A stretch of 6,504 nt of DNA from positions 1 to 6,504 of the forward strand of contig JAEWIK010000342.1 in the NCBI GenBank assembly GCA_023387135.1, given 5' to 3'. This DNA comes from Actinomycetes bacterium (lineage in GTDB: Bacteria > Actinomycetota > Actinomycetes > Propionibacteriales > Propionibacteriaceae). This document shows, piece after piece, positions 5,458 to 6,504 of the stretch. The notes under the pieces are model-generated. The model saw only the letters and a list, made by a program, of their open reading frames with translations. It searched no databases and was not told where the DNA came from. Position numbers and translations under genes: made by a program. Positions within the stretch are counted from its first letter, which is position 1. Every line of letters starts with the position of its first letter.

Positions 5458-5994
5458 TCAGACGTGCCCGGCCCAGCCCGAGCCCCCACCGACGTGGCGC
5501 TCGCGCAGGCCCTTGACGTAGGCGGCCTGGCCGATGTGCTGCGAGATCTCGACGATCACCGAGACGAGCCTCGCCGACACGGTGACGGGCGGATCCCAGC
5601 GGGTGTCGATGACCCGGTCGTAATCCTCGGGGGCGAACCCTCTCACCACCGAACGCGCCTGCTCGGCGACGGCGGCCGCGTAGTCGACCAACAGGTCGGG
5701 GGAGGAGACGTCGAAGGCGCCCACCTCGTCCGACGTCATCCCGTAGCCGTGGGCCTTCAGCGGATAGGGCAGGCCGAACCTGTCCGCCCACCCCGGCCAG
5801 ACCTGGTCGACCCCGGCGAGCTTCGCCAGGTGGTCGTCCTCGACCCGCGTGAGGTGCCACACCAGCCAGCCGATCGGGTTGGAGTCGGGGTCGGGACGCC
5901 ACAGGATGTCCTCCCGGTCGAGGTCCTTCAGCACCGCTGGCACCAGTTCATGGACGCGGTCGAGCGCATCCAGCACGAGTTCGGAGGTAGTCAT
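5458..5994 (-). CDS. DinB-fold protein, DUF664 / mycothiol-transferase-like
   Basis: This 178-residue protein has the four-helix DinB pattern. WLVWHLTRVEDDHL (43-56) gives His47; EISQHIGQAAYVKGL (149-163) gives Glu149 and His153. The His...Glu-x3-His set matches the metal ligands of mycothiol-dependent maleylpyruvate isomerase, and DUF664 members of Actinobacteria are often named mycothiol transferases. The conserved D(S)NPIGWLVWHL and SQHIGQAAY blocks support that group. The likely role is thiol (mycothiol or similar) transfer in detoxification or stress, but the substrate is unknown and no mycothiol pathway gene is in view. The ATG at 5994 is chosen because GGAGG and AGGA lie just upstream and because the longer ORF (to 6114) adds a low-complexity N-terminus and reaches the tRNA-Arg promoter region. 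It is convergent with ppk2. Confidence 0.85.
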   Translation of the reverse strand: MTTSELVLDALDRVHELVPAVLKDLDREDILWRPDPDSNPIGWLVWHLTRVEDDHLAKLAGVDQVWPGWADRFGLPYPLKAHGYGMTSDEVGAFDVSSPDLLVDYAAAVAEQARSVVRGFAPEDYDRVIDTRWDPPVTVSARLVSVIVEISQHIGQAAYVKGLRERHVGGGSGWAGHV

Positions 5995-5995
5995 G

Positions 5996-6005
5996 CCTCC
6001 ATCCT
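5996..6005 (-). promoter_or_regulatory. Shine-Dalgarno deciding the DinB gene start
   Basis: The minus strand reads AGGATGGAGGC before the ATG at 5994. AGGA (6005-6002) has 7-nt spacing, while GGAGG (6000-5996) is only 1 nt from the start. The first is the better-placed site and supports the 5994 start. Confidence 0.6.
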
Positions 6006-6102
6006 GCCCCTCGCCACCGGTCGATGGACGCGGTCCCGCCGGCGCGCGTCCGGCGCCGGTTCGACACCGCAGGCAGGGGGAGAGGGCGGCGCCCGGGGAC
6101 GC

Positions 6103-6108
6103 TACCAT
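6103..6108 (+). promoter_or_regulatory. -10 element of tRNA-Arg
   Basis: TACCAT matches the -10 consensus at T, A, A and T. It would start transcription near 6115, about 4 nt before the mature 5' end, a normal arrangement for a tRNA gene. No TTGACA-like -35 is seen at 16-18 bp. The remainder of 5995-6118 holds only short GC palindromes such as CCGGCGCCGG (6050-6059) and no supported gene. Confidence 0.45.
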
Positions 6109-6118
6109 CGACACGCCT

Positions 6119-6192
6119 GCCCTCGTAGCTCAGGTGGATAGAGCAGCGGCCTTCTAATCCGACGGTCCCAGGTTCGAGTCCTGGCGGGGGCG
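6119..6192 (+). tRNA. tRNA-Arg (UCU), CCA not encoded
   Basis: The acceptor GCCCTCG (6119-6125) pairs with CGGGGGC (6185-6191), including one T-G pair. The D-arm is GCTC/GAGC, the anticodon loop CTTCTAA has anticodon UCU at 6153-6155, and the T-arm is CCAGG-TTCGAGT-CCTGG. Discriminator G is at 6192 and CTC follows, so CCA must be added after transcription. It reads AGA (and AGG by wobble), rare codons in a high-GC genome. The anticodon stem is unusual: GCGGC faces TCCGA, giving 27-43 G-A and 31-39 C-U mismatches with three canonical pairs between. Confidence 0.93.
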
Positions 6193-6196
6193 CTCA

Positions 6197-6219
6197 GGTG
6201 CCACGGCGACAGCGGCACC
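6197..6219 (+). terminator. Hairpin just after tRNA-Arg
   Basis: GGTGCC (6197-6202) and GGCACC (6214-6219) form a 6-bp stem with an 11-nt loop, starting 4 nt after the tRNA. It is well placed to end or process the tRNA transcript, though no T-run follows. Confidence 0.4.
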
Positions 6220-6282
6220 CAATCGCCCTCGGGTGGGCGCGTCGGGGTGACGACGCGGCGATCTGCCCTCAGCATAGGAAGC

Positions 6283-6504
6283 ATGAACCGGCGGTTGAGT
6301 GGCGTGGCGGCGTGGGGGACGGCTGTTGTCCTCCCGATTCTCGGCGTGGCGGGGTGCTCGCTGTTGCCCGGCGGGCCGACCTCGTCCGGCCCCACCGACG
6401 CCCCGATCTCCAGCCCTGCGACGACCGGCGAGACGCCGTCGGCGAGCCCCGTCGAGACCTCGAGCGAGGCTCCTCCTCCCACCACGGCCCCGCCCGACGT
6501 GTCG
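6283..6504 (+). CDS. Secreted lipoprotein, N-terminal part (continues past the window)
   Basis: From the ATG at 6283 an open frame runs 74 codons to the window edge without a stop. AGGA at 6276-6279 serves as a close Shine-Dalgarno. The protein begins MNRRLSG with two arginines, then a hydrophobic stretch (8-23), then lipobox VAGC with the lipidated Cys at 25: a type II signal peptide. After it comes a long Thr/Ser/Pro/Ala-rich low-complexity linker (about 33-74), typical of actinobacterial lipoproteins that tether a folded domain outside the membrane. That domain lies beyond the window, so no function can be assigned. It lies downstream of tRNA-Arg and could have its own promoter in 6220-6275, where I see no clear one. 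Confidence 0.8.
   Translation, partial: MNRRLSGVAAWGTAVVLPILGVAGCSLLPGGPTSSGPTDAPISSPATTGETPSASPVETSSEAPPPTTAPPDVS

Noticed and set aside
5995..6114. N-terminal extension of the DinB gene to an ATG at 6114
   Set aside because: The extension is low-complexity, lacks family similarity, and the 5994 start has a Shine-Dalgarno and matches the usual DinB N-terminus.
6102..6485. 127-codon minus-strand frame across tRNA-Arg and the lipoprotein
   Set aside because: It runs through a tRNA gene and opposes a clear signal peptide with lipobox.

Overview
This high-GC window (roughly 65-77% G+C in most coding stretches) looks like an ordinary actinobacterial chromosome segment. Three things point there: a MurT/GatD pair that amidates lipid II, an oligoribonuclease gene next to tRNA-His, and a DinB/DUF664 protein resembling the mycothiol-dependent enzymes of Actinobacteria. 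No genus can be fixed from the sequence. I found no CRISPR array, insertion sequence, toxin-antitoxin pair or phage gene, and no strong case for an undescribed multi-gene system.

Layout, left to right. Positions 1-2663 (minus strand) hold a cell-envelope set: a PAP2-family membrane phosphatase, then murT, then gatD. murT and gatD overlap by four bases, and gatD runs off the left edge. A 110-bp divergent gap carrying a perfect 15-bp palindrome separates this set from a plus-strand gene at 2774-3298, a DUF3800-like protein of unknown function with lower GC and rarer codons than its neighbours. That gene and an AT-richer tail sit against the 3' end of tRNA-His(GUG) (3459-3534, minus). Upstream of the tRNA on the same strand is orn (3569-4291, minus), which degrades 2-5-nt RNAs and pGpG.

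A 203-bp divergent gap with several GC-rich inverted repeats leads to a class I-like polyphosphate kinase 2 gene (4495-5424, plus). It converges, 33 bp away, on a DinB/DUF664 gene (5458-5994, minus). tRNA-Arg(UCU) follows (6119-6192, plus), then the first 74 codons of a lipoprotein (6283 to the window end, plus).

Functional links. PAP2 phosphatases can dephosphorylate undecaprenyl pyrophosphate, and MurT/GatD amidates the lipid II built on that carrier, so the left block plausibly serves peptidoglycan synthesis. Orn and PPK2 both act in nucleotide turnover or energy storage and share a divergent control region, but nothing shows co-regulation. The points most worth checking are the palindromes in the two divergent gaps, the probable leaderless starts, the foreign-looking gene beside tRNA-His, the long Orn tail, and the poorly paired anticodon stem of tRNA-Arg.
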